Positions 25,001 through 25,350 of a stretch of 25,350 bases of DNA are shown here, in pieces. The stretch spans positions 1-25,350 of the forward strand of contig JAAYZM010000297.1 in assembly GCA_012514835.1 (NCBI GenBank). Direction: 5' to 3'. Source of the DNA: Actinomycetales bacterium (GTDB lineage Bacteria > Actinomycetota > Actinomycetes > Actinomycetales > Cellulomonadaceae). A program made the translations under genes and the position numbers. The notes beneath the pieces were generated by a model. The model saw nothing but the letters and a program-made list of their open reading frames with translations. It was not told where the DNA came from and made no database searches. Every line of letters begins with the position of its first letter. The stretch's first letter is position 1.

Positions 25001-25298
25001 GCTGCCCGACGACGTCTCGGTCGCGATCGGCCCGCACAAGCTCGGGCTCACCCCGTCCCCCGAGGACGTCAAGGCGATGTTCGCGAAGGCGACCGACAAG
25101 GAGCTCACGCGGGAGATCGAGCGCACCCCGCCGCGCAACTCCGCGGGCTGGATCGACCTCATGCGTGAAGAGCTCAAGAAGCGCCAGGCCGAGCGGGCCA
25201 AGCGGTCGAAGGCGAAGGGGAAGAAGGCGAAGGCCTCGAACCCTGCGCCCCAGGGCGCGCCGTCGTCGACGGGCTCGAGCCAGAAGGTGGGCGCATGA
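22038..25298 (+). CDS. Large eCIS-core (DUF4157) domain protein with HELAH motif; candidate cargo or loading protein
   Basis: This 1086-residue protein opens with a His-rich, disordered stretch, then the DDPMERLADSLADRVV element common to DUF4157 proteins, and the eCIS-core domain at about residues 95 to 190: GHVRVHDGPQAARLS, FTVGSDVFFGAGQ, and the zinc-protease-like H177-E178-L-A-H181. DUF4157 proteins are strongly linked to eCIS loci and many carry effector domains. The rest is Lys/Glu/Arg/Ala-rich. Residues about 205 to 480 look like long helices or coiled coil; less polar stretches appear at about 512-533, 650-680 and 723-760 (IFDLGVAIAELGTAGAAKVV), which could insert in or lie on a membrane. 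The C-terminus is a Lys/Ala/Ser tail. I recognise no toxin catalytic motif. A GAGGAGGAG site precedes the ATG, and the stop overlaps the next ATG (ATGA). Cargo, tape-measure substitute or scaffold are all possible. Confidence 0.85.
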   Translation: MSDQPEHVHAERGHAHAPAADSRRTTSAPARPAPVLTVGRADDPMERLADSLADRVVADLDASEPHRHSPGCGHLRRSVAPTPAGAVGLEGGDLDVEASSAIEAARGGGRALPAPVRRRMEGAFGTSLGHVRVHDGPQAARLSAAMQASAFTVGSDVFFGAGQLDPSTREGEHVLAHELAHVVTEGPRSVRRIVIRRKPGGWLSKVKSGISSVKSAVGGKIDEVKERRATVKKSQEVEKAEQEHLKKERERGQEGRAIGTALVWGDPSKPPADEQERLEREERLKDFGRRFETLLQAERDLFAELKEKYGDSKPEEDIAQEAYDEIWLKAPEDMRAVRPARETRAERLVNQVRQVQSGGEAQQASVDDVAARTTVGGMLSKTVERAYEHMVVEAKKLIDDSAAQAAKAAKSRKKPKKPPKVLTEAEARTQVRKLGLEFCKREAVARKHKKPRVMPEPGSRIDDAAWEQAKERVELRELKAEQDKAAIERLQTQLGVGEDAKERAKDTDPLAGTSTINTVTGIAGTVGDLSTTGGEKVADAPTTMGKIKAFFTGGKAPEKRKRDDYDTPEGALEQTTDGAQAAGGVVTKLAAAVNEGLALANHVKAAVRSKDPWEAVKATKAGLGSVNSLVGCANESAKLARSIEPSLSKEVAGVIPGFGVATAVIDTVRATLDVAMAGRRMHETDTTLFEARARTTETDADVLIWPMLKMAEAHTKTLENNVWVLGKSIFDLGVAIAELGTAGAAKVVKLVGSVVDKVHTLGHKIADEILTARAKRAKKESSVLHLEGAAQDELRMHPKMAVDAIIVQAVHGDEKAMAYLTNYWVDGKQVTPELVARIDKVKVGPAAKDTGKVVDPKDIAAQDTGRGGDDIVLIKIRNAILAEMNTEADPRSIFDKLRAGVAQARSGFGYLDKWKKTGEMAETRNKHAMDTDYDHTLREDRGFLWRVKMMLKSEEKFNRSVAKTQVLKDADAREEEIAKQRRVRTRAQLPDDVSVAIGPHKLGLTPSPEDVKAMFAKATDKELTREIERTPPRNSAGWIDLMREELKKRQAERAKRSKAKGKKAKASNPAPQGAPSSTGSSQKVGA

Positions 25299-25350
25299 GC
25301 TTCCTCATGGACGTCGGCGAGACGCTCGCGGGGCTCGGCCGCGAGGTCGA
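25295..25350 (+). CDS. Start of a coupled downstream gene (truncated by window edge)
   Basis: An ATG overlapping the stop of the DUF4157 gene by four bases opens a frame that runs to the right edge (MSFLMDVGETLAGLGREV). It is too short to identify. The overlap implies that the product is made together with the DUF4157 protein; a partner, immunity or further structural protein cannot be told apart here. Confidence 0.6.
   Translation, partial: MSFLMDVGETLAGLGREV

Noticed and set aside
21267..25037. 1256-codon minus-strand frame opposite the ATPase and DUF4157 genes
   Set aside because: It crosses two solid genes including the intact AAA+ domain. Its Leu/Asp/Arg/Val-rich sequence is the reverse reading of GAG/CTC/GTC-rich codons.
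1..25350. tRNA, rRNA, insertion sequence, integrase or attachment site
   Set aside because: None was seen by eye. Almost all sequence is accounted for by coding regions of uniform composition, so no sign of recent transfer is claimed.

Overview
The window is a very GC-rich (estimated above 70%), gene-dense actinobacterial segment. Codons end almost always in G or C, GTG starts occur, and most genes overlap by 1 or 4 bases. A Micrococcales or similar host is plausible, but no gene here fixes the taxon. The content is the middle part of an extracellular contractile injection system (eCIS) locus, the phage-tail-like family typified by PVC, Afp and the Streptomyces CIS.

Left part (1 to 8309, + strand): a translationally coupled baseplate operon. 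It holds a Pro/Ala-rich protein whose 5' end lies outside the window, a LysM-tailed hub (Pvc7-like), a VgrG-type spike (Pvc8-like), a gp25 wedge protein (Pvc9-like), a baseplate J/gp6 protein (Pvc11-like) and a short tail-protein-I-like protein (Pvc12 position). The last gene encodes a small double zinc-ribbon protein with a C-terminal membrane anchor. Sheath and tube genes are expected to the left of the window.

Middle part (8404 to 19810, - strand): a convergent operon that begins with a DUF4255 protein (Pvc16-like terminator/cap) and continues into three consecutive, architecturally identical membrane proteins of 740, 840ish and 2024 residues. Each has two N-terminal Ig-like domains, one transmembrane helix near residue 220, and then a long string of carboxypeptidase-regulatory-like (transthyretin-type) beta-sandwich repeats. 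A hairpin pair lies between the two convergent operons.

Right part (20001 to 25350, + strand): a Pvc15-like AAA+ ATPase with a degenerate first AAA module, then a 1086-residue protein with an eCIS-core/DUF4157 domain (HELAH) and a long Lys/Glu-rich C-terminal region, and finally the first codons of a coupled gene cut by the window edge. A near-identical 19-base motif sits about 80 bases upstream of both the DUF4255 operon and the DUF4157 operon, in the same orientation, suggesting shared control.

Working model (inference): the operons build a contractile particle whose baseplate and cap are made together with membrane-anchored partners. The three stalk proteins and the tail-anchored zinc-ribbon protein are candidates for docking or triggering the particle at the producer's own membrane. 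No PAAR tip, tape measure, sheath, tube, RNA gene, insertion sequence or CRISPR array was seen inside the window.
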